Below, in pieces: positions 1 to 8,752 of a stretch of 55,620 bases of DNA. The DNA lies in assembly GCF_000812865.1 (NCBI RefSeq), contig NZ_JSYL01000016.1, positions 1-55,620 of the forward strand. Direction: 5' to 3'. A program made the translations under genes and the position numbers. The notes beneath the pieces are model-generated. The model did not search any database, was not told the origin of the DNA, and saw only the letters and a list, made by a program, of their open reading frames with translations. Numbering within the stretch: position 1 is the first letter of the stretch; each line of letters starts with the position of its first letter. The stretch is from Kaistella jeonii. GTDB taxonomy: Bacteria > Bacteroidota > Bacteroidia > Flavobacteriales > Weeksellaceae.

Positions 1-130
1 GGCTATAAACTGTTTGCTTGGTCTCATTCCCAGAGAGATAATCTTCGATAATCAACTTTTTCTCATGATCTGTGAAATACAGCTTGTTGTTACGCCACTG
101 TCCTAAAATGGCTATACTTTCTTGATTCAT
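1..130 (-). CDS. IS3-like transposase OrfA, N-terminal fragment
   Basis: The reading frame enters from the window edge and begins with the ATG at 130-128. It encodes about 43 residues starting MNQESIAILGQWRNNK, followed by charged helical sequence (FTDHEKKLIIEDYLSG). This looks like the start of a helix-turn-helix OrfA of an IS3-family element, which binds the IS ends. Just upstream is a likely IS end starting TGACTTGTCCTAAAATAGG on the minus strand. The rest of the gene lies outside the window, so the family is inferred from the N-terminus and the terminal sequence only. Confidence 0.45.
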   Translation of the reverse strand, partial: MNQESIAILGQWRNNKLYFTDHEKKLIIEDYLSGNETKQTVYS

Positions 131-170
131 TTTTACACTTTTTTGTGTAAACCTATTTTAGGACAAGTCA
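1..170 (-). mobile_element. Insertion sequence end (IS3-like), partial
   Basis: The partial transposase is followed by a terminal sequence which on the minus strand begins TGACTTGTCCTAAAATAGG at 170. IS3 elements usually start with TG. A small hairpin (tttacac 132-138 with gtgtaaa 145-151) lies between this end and the transposase start and could block outside transcription. The other end is beyond the window. The boundary at 170 is inferred, because no target duplication can be checked. Confidence 0.45.
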
Positions 171-180
171 CTCAGTCATC

Positions 181-217
181 AAAAAAAAAGAGCTCCGTTC
201 AGGTCGGGGCGCGATTG
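181..217 (+). repeat. Dispersed intergenic repeat, copy A
   Basis: An A-tract followed by agctccgttcaggtcggggc and gcgattg. A close relative lies in the opposite orientation at about 40443-40480 (aagctccgttcaagtcgtgg on the minus strand). The two agree over about 30 bases with a few substitutions and small indels. Neither copy overlaps a gene. Its nature is unknown; it resembles the low-copy intergenic repeats common in flavobacterial genomes. Confidence 0.5.
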
Positions 218-300
218 CATTCTCATTAGGAATATCTTTTTATAAAAACAGAACGTTTCAATCAATTGAATTGGAAGCACAGCAGTATGAAAATGTTTTA

Positions 301-415
301 GCACACAGATTTCACGGATTTACACAGATCATTTAATATATTCTTTTCCCAACCGTATAAAAAGAGTTCATCCGTGTAAATCTGTGAAATCTGTGAAATC
401 TGTGAAATCTGTGCG
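301..415. repeat. Inverted repeat with 9-bp tandem units (cacagattt type)
   Basis: The left arm at 301-330 contains cacagatttcacggatttac. The right arm at 371-415 contains the inverse, tccgtgtaaatctgtg, continued by three perfect tctgtgaaa units (381-389, 390-398, 399-407) and a partial fourth. This belongs to the palindromic 'cacagatttcacagatt' class common between genes in Bacteroidota. The stretch 131-551 holds no gene: it contains the IS end, the dispersed repeat, this element, and the psd upstream region. Confidence 0.65.
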
Positions 416-551
416 AAGTAAAATACATTGCTGAAGAATTATGATAATCAACAAATAGAGATTTGTGCCATTCTCAAATTTTTTTTAATTGTAAATGTTA
501 ACCAAAGTGTTTCAATGATTAACTAAATTTGTCATTCATCAACTTATAAAT

Positions 552-1526
552 ATGAATTTTAAGAAACCAAATAAAAAATGGTTCGTAATATGGGTAATTG
601 CATCCATCATTTTCTTTCTCGCTATTTTTCCCGTTCCGTCGCAACATCCCATAAAATATATCGATAGAGAAAACGGACAGATAAAAATCGAAAATGTTTA
701 CGGGGAAAACTGGCTGGATTGGCTTTATCATAATCCGATTGGCGAAGCGACCTTATGGACCATCGCAAAACGAAAAATAGTAAGTTCCATCTACGGTGAT
801 ATGATGGACGAACCTTCGTCAGCTGATAAAATTAAGCCATTCATCAAAAATTACGATGTAGATATCACAATCGCACAAAAACAAAATTTCAAAAGTTTTA
901 ATGATTTTTTTACCAGAAAACTCAAACCTGAAGCAAGACCAATCGTTACCGATTCTCTCGCAGTAGCTTCTCCCGCTGACGGTAAAATTTTAGCGTATAC
1001 CAATGTAAAAAATTCTGATTTTTATATTAAAGGTTTCAGATTTAATGTGGATTCATTTTTAAGTAATCCAGAATTATCAAAAAAATATGAAGATGGAAGC
1101 ATGATCGTTTTTCGACTTGCACCACCCGATTATCACCGGTATCACTTTCCAGTAAGCGGAACTACCTTAAGTTCAAATATTGGCATAGATGGTTTTTACT
1201 ACTCCGTAAGTCCATTGGCGCTTCGTAAAAAAGCCGAAATTTTCTGTTTAAATAAAAGAGAATATGGCGTGATAAAAAATCCGGTTTTCGGCGATGTCGT
1301 TATGGTAGAAGTTGGTGCAACAATGGTCGGAAGCATGATTCAAACTTACGAAGGAACGTCAGTAAAAAAAGGCGAAGAAAAAGGTTATTTCAAATTTGGC
1401 GGCTCAACGGTAGTTTTGTTATTCGAAAAAGATAAGATCAAAATTGATAATGACTTATTAATTAACACGTCGAAGGGATTGGAAACCACCATCAAAATGG
1501 GCGAACAAATTGGGCTAAAAAAATAA
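552..1526 (+). CDS. psd: Phosphatidylserine decarboxylase
   Basis: Makes phosphatidylethanolamine by decarboxylating phosphatidylserine at the inner membrane. The 324-residue protein has one N-terminal membrane segment (about 10-28). It has the catalytic Asp in SPADG (D143), the His-rich DYHRYHFP motif (H195, H198), and near the C-terminus FGGST (282-286), where self-cleavage before S285 makes the pyruvoyl cofactor. The length suits the membrane-anchored Bacteroidota form. The ATG at 552 is the first in frame. It stands alone, converging on the copper block, with a shared terminator hairpin just after the stop. Confidence 0.93.
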   Translation: MNFKKPNKKWFVIWVIASIIFFLAIFPVPSQHPIKYIDRENGQIKIENVYGENWLDWLYHNPIGEATLWTIAKRKIVSSIYGDMMDEPSSADKIKPFIKNYDVDITIAQKQNFKSFNDFFTRKLKPEARPIVTDSLAVASPADGKILAYTNVKNSDFYIKGFRFNVDSFLSNPELSKKYEDGSMIVFRLAPPDYHRYHFPVSGTTLSSNIGIDGFYYSVSPLALRKKAEIFCLNKREYGVIKNPVFGDVVMVEVGATMVGSMIQTYEGTSVKKGEEKGYFKFGGSTVVLLFEKDKIKIDNDLLINTSKGLETTIKMGEQIGLKK

Positions 1527-1556
1527 AATCCGTCCCACTTTTAAATGAGACGGATT
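1527..1556. terminator. Intrinsic terminator between psd and the copper operon
   Basis: Stem aatccgtc (1527-1534) pairs with gacggatt (1549-1556), flanked by A and T tracts. It lies between the convergent psd and multicopper oxidase genes and could serve both. The ccgtc/gacgg stem core recurs in the terminators at 31484 and 55340. Confidence 0.7.
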
Positions 1557-1582
1557 AAAATTAGCAGATGATTCTTTTAGCT

Positions 1583-3949
1583 TTAATACATAAAAGTCAA
1601 GCCCGCTCCAAAACCAAACTCGCTGTCGTAATTGGTTGAAACAGAAACCCATTTCTGCACCACATATTTGAGTCCGAAATCAAATTCTCTATCAGAATTC
1701 ACGGAAAAATTTCCACGGATGCGCGGCGAAATTTTAATATTTTCCCGACTCAAATCAAATACTACTTTCCCGTTTTGATCTACACTTGCGTCTGCAACGA
1801 CCAACATCGGTAAAATATAACGAATACCTGCAATGGCGACATTCTGATTTTTTGGCATCACATTTTGTCCAAACCAGGTTGTTTTCATATCATGAGTTTT
1901 GTAAGATCTGAAACCAACGTAAGGCATTGCCCACTGGTATTTTCCCAAAAACCGCCCAACTTTTACACTGCCTTCGTAATGGCTAAAATCGTAGTTAGAA
2001 TGAATTTCGTTAATATTCATCCACCTTGCTCCTAACATGGTCATATTTTCAAAATGAAATTTATTAGACTCTAGATCGAGCATCGCGGTCGTGCTGATCA
2101 TTCTGTTTGTGCTCAAAAACTTTTTATAAGCAGCTTCTTTATCCGGTAATTGTGGATTTGGAGCGGAGTTTTCGTAACTAAAAACGCGACCCATTCCGGT
2201 CATCATGTGATATAATATATGGCAATGGAAAAACCAGTCGCCGTCTTGATTTGCAGCAAACTCAATGGTATTGGTTTCCATTGGTGCCATATCAACCACA
2301 TTTTTCAAAGGAGAATATTCCCCTTTAGAATTAATTAGCCTGAAATCATGCCCATGCAGGTGCATCGGATGACGCATCATCGAATTATTGTACATCGTAA
2401 TTCTTACAACCTGCCCTTTTTTAATTAAGATCTTGTCACTTTCGGCCACCGTTTTATTATCTAAAGTCCAGAGATAATTTCGCATATTTCCTTCCAGTGT
2501 GAACTTCAATTCCTTTACATTGTCATCGGGCAAGATCGTTTTGAACGGAGATTTGAGCATGTTATAACTTAAGCGCTTAATGCTATTTTGATCTGAGGAA
2601 TTAATTTTCATTTCAGATGTCATATCCATTTTGCTATGATCCATACTTTTATCAGAATCCATCTTCATATCAGAAGATTTATTTGTAGTGCCCATCATTT
2701 CATGCATGTGTTTCATACTCTGCATTCTTTGGCTTTCAGATAATTCCGGATACATGACTTCGTTCATATCCATCATCTGATTTCCCATCGTCATGTTCAT
2801 CGGTTTCATATCGCCACTCATTTCCATCATGCCGTTCATCATTTTCATGCCTTCAAAAAGCATGAGTTTTGGCAAGTTTGGCGCTTCAACTCTGTCACCA
2901 CTTCCTAACCACAATGAAGCGTGACCTTGTCGGTCTTCAGAAGTGGATCGGAATTCAAAACTTTTGTTTTCAGGAATGGTGACTTCAATATCGTAGGTTT
3001 CAGAAACACCTACGATGAGACGGTCAACTTCAACAGGTTCTACTTCATTACCATCATTTCCAATTACAGTGATTTTCCCACCACCATAATTTAACCAGAA
3101 ATAAGAAGATGAACCACCGTTTGCAATACGAAGATGAACTTTATCTCCTGCTTTCAGATTTTTGTAATCAGAAGAAATTTGTCCATTAATTAGGAAATTA
3201 TTGTAGTAAACGTCACTCACATCCATTGCTTCCATACGTTTCCACTCATTTAAAAGTTTGGTACCAAAATGTCCTTTTCCGATAGCTTCAGAATAACTTT
3301 GTGTCGTTCCTTTTTTAATCGCCCAATAATCTCCCTGATCCATGTGAAGACGGCGCATGATATCTTTTGGATTCTCATCGGTCCATTCTCCTAAAAGAAC
3401 AGGAATATCCGCATCGAATTTTTTATCAGCTTGGCTTTCTCTTTTCTTGAAAACTAAAATACCGTTCATCCCAATTTGTTCCTGAGTTCCTTCATGGGAA
3501 TGATACCAATAGGTTCCGTTTTGAGAAATCCTGAATTTGTAAAGCTGAGTTTCACCTGGCTTCACTTCTTTCGTCGTCAAATACGGAACACCATCCATTT
3601 CATTCGGTAGAATCACGCCGTGCCAATGAAGACCGGCATTTTCTTTTAACTGATTGTGCAGATAAATTTCTGCTGTGTCACCTTCCGTAAAATATAAAGT
3701 TGGCGCTTGCAATCTTCCATTCGTGGCAATCGCTCTGACTGGTTTTCCGCTAAAATTAACGAGCGTGTCTTTTACATAAAGATCATAACGAACTGTTTTT
3801 CCACCAAAAGAAATTTTACCACTGCCCTCATTTTTTGAAGTCTCTTTTTTCTCCATGTGCATCGAGTGATCCTGAGAAAACCCCTGAACCGACACGACAA
3901 TAAACAGCAGTGCTAATAATTTTAAAAAGTTTGATCTGTTATTTTGCAT
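1583..3949 (-). CDS. CopA/PcoA-type multicopper oxidase with C-terminal barrel-like domain
   Basis: Predicted periplasmic copper (cuprous) oxidase for copper tolerance. A signal peptide ends near residue 25. Cupredoxin copper motifs are HWHG (108-111), YHSH (149-152), HPMHLHGH (527-534) and HCHILYHMMTGM (575-586), which together supply the T1, T2 and T3 ligands. A Met-rich stretch at about 368-446 probably binds Cu(I). Residues from about 620 to 788 lie beyond the normal oxidase end. They alternate hydrophobic and polar residues and end in an aromatic (FMY), like an outer-membrane barrel of the CopB kind; this part is inference. The start overlaps the upstream DUF305 gene by 11 bases, implying coupled translation. 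Confidence 0.88.
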   Translation of the reverse strand: MQNNRSNFLKLLALLFIVVSVQGFSQDHSMHMEKKETSKNEGSGKISFGGKTVRYDLYVKDTLVNFSGKPVRAIATNGRLQAPTLYFTEGDTAEIYLHNQLKENAGLHWHGVILPNEMDGVPYLTTKEVKPGETQLYKFRISQNGTYWYHSHEGTQEQIGMNGILVFKKRESQADKKFDADIPVLLGEWTDENPKDIMRRLHMDQGDYWAIKKGTTQSYSEAIGKGHFGTKLLNEWKRMEAMDVSDVYYNNFLINGQISSDYKNLKAGDKVHLRIANGGSSSYFWLNYGGGKITVIGNDGNEVEPVEVDRLIVGVSETYDIEVTIPENKSFEFRSTSEDRQGHASLWLGSGDRVEAPNLPKLMLFEGMKMMNGMMEMSGDMKPMNMTMGNQMMDMNEVMYPELSESQRMQSMKHMHEMMGTTNKSSDMKMDSDKSMDHSKMDMTSEMKINSSDQNSIKRLSYNMLKSPFKTILPDDNVKELKFTLEGNMRNYLWTLDNKTVAESDKILIKKGQVVRITMYNNSMMRHPMHLHGHDFRLINSKGEYSPLKNVVDMAPMETNTIEFAANQDGDWFFHCHILYHMMTGMGRVFSYENSAPNPQLPDKEAAYKKFLSTNRMISTTAMLDLESNKFHFENMTMLGARWMNINEIHSNYDFSHYEGSVKVGRFLGKYQWAMPYVGFRSYKTHDMKTTWFGQNVMPKNQNVAIAGIRYILPMLVVADASVDQNGKVVFDLSRENIKISPRIRGNFSVNSDREFDFGLKYVVQKWVSVSTNYDSEFGFGAGLTFMY

Positions 3950-4421
3950 TATCTAATCTTTTAATCATTGTTTTCATTTCTTCTATTTCTTTTTTCTGAG
4001 CACTGATGATGCTTTCCGCTAATTTTTTAACTTCAGGATCTTTAATGTTGGCTCTTTCACTTGTTAAAATCGCGATGGAATGGTGAGGAATCATTGCGCG
4101 CATCCAAAGTACATCTCCAACGATTGGACTTTGAGCGCGAACTAAACCCAGCGCTGCAAAAAACAAACCTATACTTCCCACGATTATTCCCAAGTTTTTC
4201 TGCTTATTCTGATACATTTTGCGCATAAAGAAAAACATGATCAAAGCCATCGCGGAGATTCCAAGGCAGACCATATAAAATCTGGTTAAGCTGAAATAAA
4301 CGTGATCCAATTCATAGGTATTGAGATACATTGTAATGTACATCGCCACAAATGAGGCTGCAAGCATTAATACAAATGTGGTGTAAACTTTGCTTTTTGA
4401 GTGGTCCATTGAATTTTCCAT
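3939..4421 (-). CDS. DUF305 membrane protein of the copper operon
   Basis: A 160-residue protein with three predicted membrane segments (about 13-35, 45-68, 78-95) and a C-terminal DUF305 part. That part carries the hallmark MIPHHSIAI (110-118) followed by a charged helix. DUF305 is a ferritin-like family often found beside copper-resistance genes, and its His/Met residues are suspected to bind metal; the exact role is unknown. It lies 113 bases after the Met-rich protein gene, and its end overlaps the oxidase start by 11 bases, so it belongs to the copper operon. Confidence 0.85.
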   Translation of the reverse strand: MENSMDHSKSKVYTTFVLMLAASFVAMYITMYLNTYELDHVYFSLTRFYMVCLGISAMALIMFFFMRKMYQNKQKNLGIIVGSIGLFFAALGLVRAQSPIVGDVLWMRAMIPHHSIAILTSERANIKDPEVKKLAESIISAQKKEIEEMKTMIKRLDNAK

Positions 4422-4534
4422 TTTTTAAAATTTAATTTGGTAGAGATCGTTTTTTGAAAGTACTTATCTGCCGTTTATTTTGAAACTAAAATTTGCCACA
4501 GGAATCGACTCCTGCGGCAAACATTTGTAATAAT

Positions 4535-5020
4535 CTATTTTTTCACTAGATCCATTCCGCATTTGGAACATTTATCACCTTTCACGCCCACAACTTCGGG
4601 GTGCATTGGACAGGTGTAAACCAGTGCTGAATCTTTTTTGCCGGTCGTCGTCTTTTTCATCATCTTCATATTTTCACTGCACATTTTACCGTCCATTCCC
4701 ATGCAATCTCCTTCTTTCATGGTCATTTTGGTTCCATCTTTCATCATACAATCTCCATTGGTCATACAAGTTGTGCCGTTTTTCATGGTCATGTTTTTGT
4801 CCATCGGCATTGTTTTACCGTCTTTCATCATCATCATTTTACCATCTTTCATCATGCAGCAATCTTTCATTTTGTGGTCTGTCATCTTGTGATCTTTCAT
4901 TTTGTGGTTTTCAGCTGTTTGCTTTTGCTTGGTTTGTGCAGAAACATTGCTAAATACAAGGAATAAAGCGATGGTGAAAAATGAGACCACTAATTTTTTA
5001 ATTACATTTTTTGTTTTCAT
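4535..5020 (-). CDS. Met/Cys-rich periplasmic copper-binding protein with CPMHP domain
   Basis: A signal peptide ends near residue 29 (NVSAQ). The middle (about 38-122) is a low-complexity run of MKD, HKM and MMKDGK-type repeats. By my count the protein has 27 Met and 9 Cys in 161 residues. The C-terminus (137-158) is a heavy-metal-binding domain, CPMHPEV...CSKCGMDL, like those in CusB-type proteins and in the CopA encoded next door. Likely a periplasmic copper sponge or chaperone. It follows the CopA gene by 76 bases in the same direction. Function is inferred from composition and context. Confidence 0.8.
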   Translation of the reverse strand: MKTKNVIKKLVVSFFTIALFLVFSNVSAQTKQKQTAENHKMKDHKMTDHKMKDCCMMKDGKMMMMKDGKTMPMDKNMTMKNGTTCMTNGDCMMKDGTKMTMKEGDCMGMDGKMCSENMKMMKKTTTGKKDSALVYTCPMHPEVVGVKGDKCSKCGMDLVKK

Positions 5021-5096
5021 AATAAGTACTAATTTAAATTCAATTTCGTCAGAACCACTGTTGCCTGGCCTTCAGTCTTGCTGTTGCCCAATTTAT

Positions 5097-7595
5097 TTAT
5101 ATTTTAATATTTTTTAATCTTAATGAGTTACCAATTACAGATACCGAGCTGAAACTCATCGCCAATGCTGCGATCATCGGTGATAAAAGAATCCCGAAAA
5201 CCGGAAACAAAACGCCCGCTGCAATTGGAATTCCTAAAATATTATAACCTAAAGCGAAAAATAAATTTTGCTTGATGTTCTTCATTACGGCATCGCTTAA
5301 ATTTCTTGCTTTTACAATTCCGTGCAGATCGCCTTGTACCAAAGTGATCATTGCACTTTCAATGGCAACATCAGTTCCGGTTCCCATCGCGATTCCGACA
5401 TCACTTTTTGCCAAAGCAGGTGCATCATTTATTCCGTCTCCCGCCATTGCTACGATCTTTCCGCTTTTCTGAAGTTTTTCAACTTCCTGAAGTTTATGTT
5501 CAGGTAACATTCCAGCTTTGAAATGAACAAGATTGAGTTCTTTTGCGACCGCTTGAGCAGTATCATGATTGTCTCCTGTGAGCATGATCACATCAATGCC
5601 TTTATCCATGAGTGCTTTAATTGCTTTTATACTTGTAGGTTTTATTTTGTCACCTATAACCACATATCCAGAAACTTTTCCGTCTACCGATAAGTACGAA
5701 ACCGTTTTTCCCTGCTTTTGAAAATTTTGGGCTTCAGTTTCCATTTCAGAGGAAATTTCAGCTTTGGCGTATTCCATCATTTTGGCATTACCCAAATCCA
5801 CTTTCTTACCGTCGACTTTTCCTTCAACACCTTTTCCTGTCACTGCACTGAAATTTTCAGCGTTTGTAATTTCTATATTTTGTTCTTTTCCATATTTTAC
5901 GGTGGCGTCTGCCAATGGATGTTCACTCATTTTATTTAAAGAAACAATGAACTGCAAAACTTCTTTTTCTGTAAAGCTATCTCCGAAAACTCCTATTTTT
6001 TCAACGGTTGGTTTTCCTTCCGTAATGGTTCCGGTTTTATCGATGATCAAAGTATCCACTTTATCCATTTTTTCTAATGCTTCGGCGTTTTTAATGAGCA
6101 CTCCATTTTGCGCACCTTTACCAACACCGACCATCACAGACATTGGTGTGGCTAATCCTAAAGCGCATGGACAGGCAATAATAAGAACAGCGATTGCATT
6201 TACAAAAGCATAAACATAAACAGGTTGTGGACCAAAAATAGCCCAAACGATGAAAGTAATAATCGAAACAAGTACAACAATTGGTACAAAATAACCTGAC
6301 ACCGTATCTGCTAATTTTTGAATTGGTGCACGACTTCGACTGGCGTTATTGACCATTTCCACAATTTGCGAGAGTAAGGTATCTGATCCCACTTTCTCTG
6401 CTTTCATTAAAAAAGATTGGTTCCCATTAATGGTCCCGCTGCTTACCTGATCATCTACTGTTTTGGTCACAGGAATTGGTTCACCAGTAATCATGGATTC
6501 ATCCACAGAGGTTTCCCCTTCTGTAATTGCGCCATCTACCGGAATTTTATCGCCAGGTTTTACACGAAGGATATCGCCTATTACTATTTGTTCGATCGTT
6601 ACTTCTTCTTCAACTCCGTCTTTCACTCTAATCGCTCTGTTAGGTGCGAGTTTTAATAATTCCTTTACGGCAGAATTTGTTTTGCTGTGCGCTCTTGCTT
6701 CCAACACTTGTCCCAATAAAACTAAAGTCAAAATCACAGTGGCAGCTTCGAAATAAACATGAACTGCACCAGTATGGGTTTTAAATTGCTTTGGAAAAAT
6801 ATCTGGAAAAAACATTCCAAAAACACTAAAAAGGAAAGCCGCTCCAGCGCCGATTCCTATCAACGTAAACATATTCAACTTCCAGGTTATGATACTTTTA
6901 TAGGCACGTTCAAAAAACATCCACGCTGCATAAAATACGACTGGAATAGACAATGCGAACTGAACCCAGTTCCAATATTTCTGTTCCATCAAATTATACA
7001 AAGGATTGTTTGGAATCATTTCACTCATTGCTATTAAGAAAATGGGTAAAGTAAAACCAGCGGCAATCCATAATTTGCGGAGTAATTTTTTATAGGTCTT
7101 TTCTTCTGCTGAAATATCAGGTTGCATCGGTACAAGATCCATCCCACAAATCGGACAAGCTCCAGGTTCATCTCTGATAATTTCCGGATGCATCGGACAA
7201 GTCCATTGTTCAGAATTTGAACTACTCAATTTTTGTTCTTCGACCAAATCCATTCCGCAGACTGGACAATCGCCCGCTTTGTCGTAAGTCTTTTCACCTT
7301 CGCAGTGCATTGGGCAATAGAAAGTTCCGTTGCCTTTTTCTTTTTTTACGGGAGCGGGAATCGCATCTTTTTTTGGCAGATCATTTATATTATGAATGCT
7401 GTAGGTTCCACCATCGTTTTTTAGGGCTTCCTGATATTTTTCGATGTGAAGATGTTCGTTCGTTTCGATAACTGCTTCTTCCTTTTCCAGATCAACCGTA
7501 ACTTTAGAAACTCCTTCAACTTTAGAAAGTATTTCTTCTACGTGGCTTCTGCATCCGTCGCAGGACATTCCCTGTATATGATAGGTATGTTTCAT
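5097..7595 (-). CDS. copA: Copper-exporting P-type ATPase
   Basis: A P1B ATPase pumping Cu(I) out of the cytoplasm. From the chosen start, domains are: one HMA domain with GMSCDGC (metal Cys 12 and 15), two CPMH...CGMDL heavy-metal-binding domains (about 94-117 and 133-154), the membrane part with the CPC metal site (475-477), the phosphorylation motif DKTGT (519-523), and the C-terminal GDGxND hinge motif. An earlier in-frame ATG at 7619 would overlap the chaperone gene by 20 bases. I prefer the ATG at 7595, which lies 4 bases after that gene's stop and begins [10 protein letters not shown] like other HMA proteins. Forms an operon with the chaperone. Confidence 0.92.
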   Translation of the reverse strand: MKHTYHIQGMSCDGCRSHVEEILSKVEGVSKVTVDLEKEEAVIETNEHLHIEKYQEALKNDGGTYSIHNINDLPKKDAIPAPVKKEKGNGTFYCPMHCEGEKTYDKAGDCPVCGMDLVEEQKLSSSNSEQWTCPMHPEIIRDEPGACPICGMDLVPMQPDISAEEKTYKKLLRKLWIAAGFTLPIFLIAMSEMIPNNPLYNLMEQKYWNWVQFALSIPVVFYAAWMFFERAYKSIITWKLNMFTLIGIGAGAAFLFSVFGMFFPDIFPKQFKTHTGAVHVYFEAATVILTLVLLGQVLEARAHSKTNSAVKELLKLAPNRAIRVKDGVEEEVTIEQIVIGDILRVKPGDKIPVDGAITEGETSVDESMITGEPIPVTKTVDDQVSSGTINGNQSFLMKAEKVGSDTLLSQIVEMVNNASRSRAPIQKLADTVSGYFVPIVVLVSIITFIVWAIFGPQPVYVYAFVNAIAVLIIACPCALGLATPMSVMVGVGKGAQNGVLIKNAEALEKMDKVDTLIIDKTGTITEGKPTVEKIGVFGDSFTEKEVLQFIVSLNKMSEHPLADATVKYGKEQNIEITNAENFSAVTGKGVEGKVDGKKVDLGNAKMMEYAKAEISSEMETEAQNFQKQGKTVSYLSVDGKVSGYVVIGDKIKPTSIKAIKALMDKGIDVIMLTGDNHDTAQAVAKELNLVHFKAGMLPEHKLQEVEKLQKSGKIVAMAGDGINDAPALAKSDVGIAMGTGTDVAIESAMITLVQGDLHGIVKARNLSDAVMKNIKQNLFFALGYNILGIPIAAGVLFPVFGILLSPMIAALAMSFSSVSVIGNSLRLKNIKI

Positions 7596-7599
7596 AATT

Positions 7600-7836
7600 T
7601 TAGTTTTGTCTGCGTGCATTGTTCTGAGAATCCATCTTTGGTGTTAAAATATATTTTTCAGGCAAAGATTTTTGAAGCGTTTCCGTATCTACATGGCTAC
7701 TCATCGTCACTTCAACTTCTGCTTTTTGTACATCTGCAACAACGTTGGTCACATTTTCTACCTGTCTCAAATATTTTTCTACAGAAGATTTACATCCGCC
7801 GCAACTCATTCCTTTTAAATTGTAAGTGTATGTCAT
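7600..7836 (-). CDS. CopZ-like copper chaperone (HMA domain)
   Basis: A 78-residue protein consisting of a single heavy-metal-associated domain. The metal loop GMSCGGC begins at residue 9, followed by the SSVEKYL helix. It probably delivers Cu(I) to the ATPase encoded 4 bases downstream. The last 15 or so residues ([12 protein letters not shown]) are polar and not part of the fold. The promoter just upstream carries a palindrome overlapping its -7 box, suggesting copper-dependent control. Confidence 0.88.
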   Translation of the reverse strand: MTYTYNLKGMSCGGCKSSVEKYLRQVENVTNVVADVQKAEVEVTMSSHVDTETLQKSLPEKYILTPKMDSQNNARRQN

Positions 7837-7863
7837 GATTTCTATTTTGTATTAATTATTATA

Positions 7864-7883
7864 CAAATTTAGGGCACCTAAAT
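7864..7883 (-). promoter_or_regulatory. copZ-copA promoter with palindromic operator
   Basis: On the minus strand the -7 element TAAATTTG (7871-7864) fits the Bacteroidota consensus TAnnTTTG. It overlaps a perfect palindrome, atttagg-gca-cctaaat (7867-7883; 7-bp arms, 3-base spacer). There is no good -33 TTTG at the usual distance, which would suit an activator-dependent promoter. The neighbouring HMA-AraC regulator is the obvious candidate to bind here; that link is inference. Confidence 0.55.
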
Positions 7884-7913
7884 CCAATTGATTGGTACAA
7901 TACGGGATAATTC

Positions 7914-8471
7914 TTACACAATTCCGTCCAGAGATTTTCTATCCCAATTTTGCAGATTTTTAAATTCTGTCATCGATATTCCGGTTTCATTTTTAAATTG
8001 TTTCGCCAAATGACTGCTGTTATGGTAATCTAAACTATAGGCTATTTCTGAAAAATTATCCTGACCAAGTTGTATCAGTTCTTTTACCTTCTCAATCTTT
8101 AGGGTAATTTCATATTTTTCAATTGTCATTCCTTCGGTTTTACTGAAAAGTTTACTTAATGCTGAATATGATTTATCAAATTTCTTTTGCAAAAAAGCAG
8201 AGATATTTTCATTGTCCTGATCTTCTATTTTTTTGATAACCGCGATCTTAATGTCTTCAATTAAAACTTCTGTTTCATCTTTGATGATCTCAAAACCGTG
8301 CTTAATTAGAATTTTCTCTAGTTCAGAATTGTTAAAAGGTGAATTTTCACTCAGCACAACTTTACCTAATTCGAGCGATTCTACTTCGTAGCCCAAAGCA
8401 TTTAGTTCTCTTTCTACGGTAGATTTGCAACGGTTGCAAACCATATTTTTGATGTATAAAGTTGTTTTCAT
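7914..8471 (-). CDS. AraC-family regulator with N-terminal HMA-like metal domain
   Basis: A 185-residue protein. Residues 1-70 look like a heavy-metal-associated domain, with NMVCNRCKSTVE placing Cys 12 and 15 where CopZ binds copper. Residues about 85-185 form an AraC-type DNA-binding domain with two helix-turn-helix units (FSEIAYSLDYHNSSHLAKQF is typical of the second). The usual cupin sensor is absent, so copper may be sensed directly by the HMA part. It is encoded just upstream of, and in the same direction as, the chaperone and copper ATPase. Likely their copper-responsive activator. Family is clear; ligand and targets are inferred. Confidence 0.82.
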   Translation of the reverse strand: MKTTLYIKNMVCNRCKSTVERELNALGYEVESLELGKVVLSENSPFNNSELEKILIKHGFEIIKDETEVLIEDIKIAVIKKIEDQDNENISAFLQKKFDKSYSALSKLFSKTEGMTIEKYEITLKIEKVKELIQLGQDNFSEIAYSLDYHNSSHLAKQFKNETGISMTEFKNLQNWDRKSLDGIV

Positions 8472-8653
8472 GAGATTAAAAGTTTAATGAGTATTTCATT
8501 CTTTAGATGATTCCAATAATTTCTTATTTTATTAGATTAATAGAATTATCTTTTATTCAGATTGGTTAAGAAAGTCTTTCTGTAAGGTGTTTTCTCAACC
8601 TTCACACGTCCTTCTTTGGATACGGGAATGAGTCTTACTGCAAATTTTTTTCC

Positions 8654-8726
8654 TCGCTGATCTCACAGATTGTATTGATTTAAATTTTTCTATTTAAAAT
8701 CCGCTTCATCCATGAGATCTACGGGA
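8654..8726. repeat. Degenerate 'gatctcacagatt' intergenic inverted repeat
   Basis: Left part cgctgatctcacagatt (8655-8671) and right part catgagatctacggga (about 8711-8726) resemble the two arms of the common flavobacterial repeat cgcagatttcgcagatt ... tctgcgggaa, and are related in style to the element at 301-415. It lies in the 281-base gap between the regulator and the DUF3347 gene. Confidence 0.4.
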
Positions 8727-8752
8727 AAATTTTAAAATTTATGATAAAGAAC

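Noticed and set aside
5058..5088. Direct repeat ctgttgcc (5058-5065 and 5081-5088) before the Met-rich protein gene
   Set aside because: Short, with no palindromic partner or promoter match; too weak to call a regulatory site.
5764..6213. 149-codon plus-strand frame (and several others) opposite the CopA ATPase gene
   Set aside because: Antisense shadow of a strongly supported gene; it has low-complexity Ser/Phe-rich sequence with no recognisable domain.
7596..7619. Longer CopA start at 7619
   Set aside because: Adds eight residues overlapping the chaperone gene; HMA proteins normally begin close to the first strand, as with the ATG at 7595.
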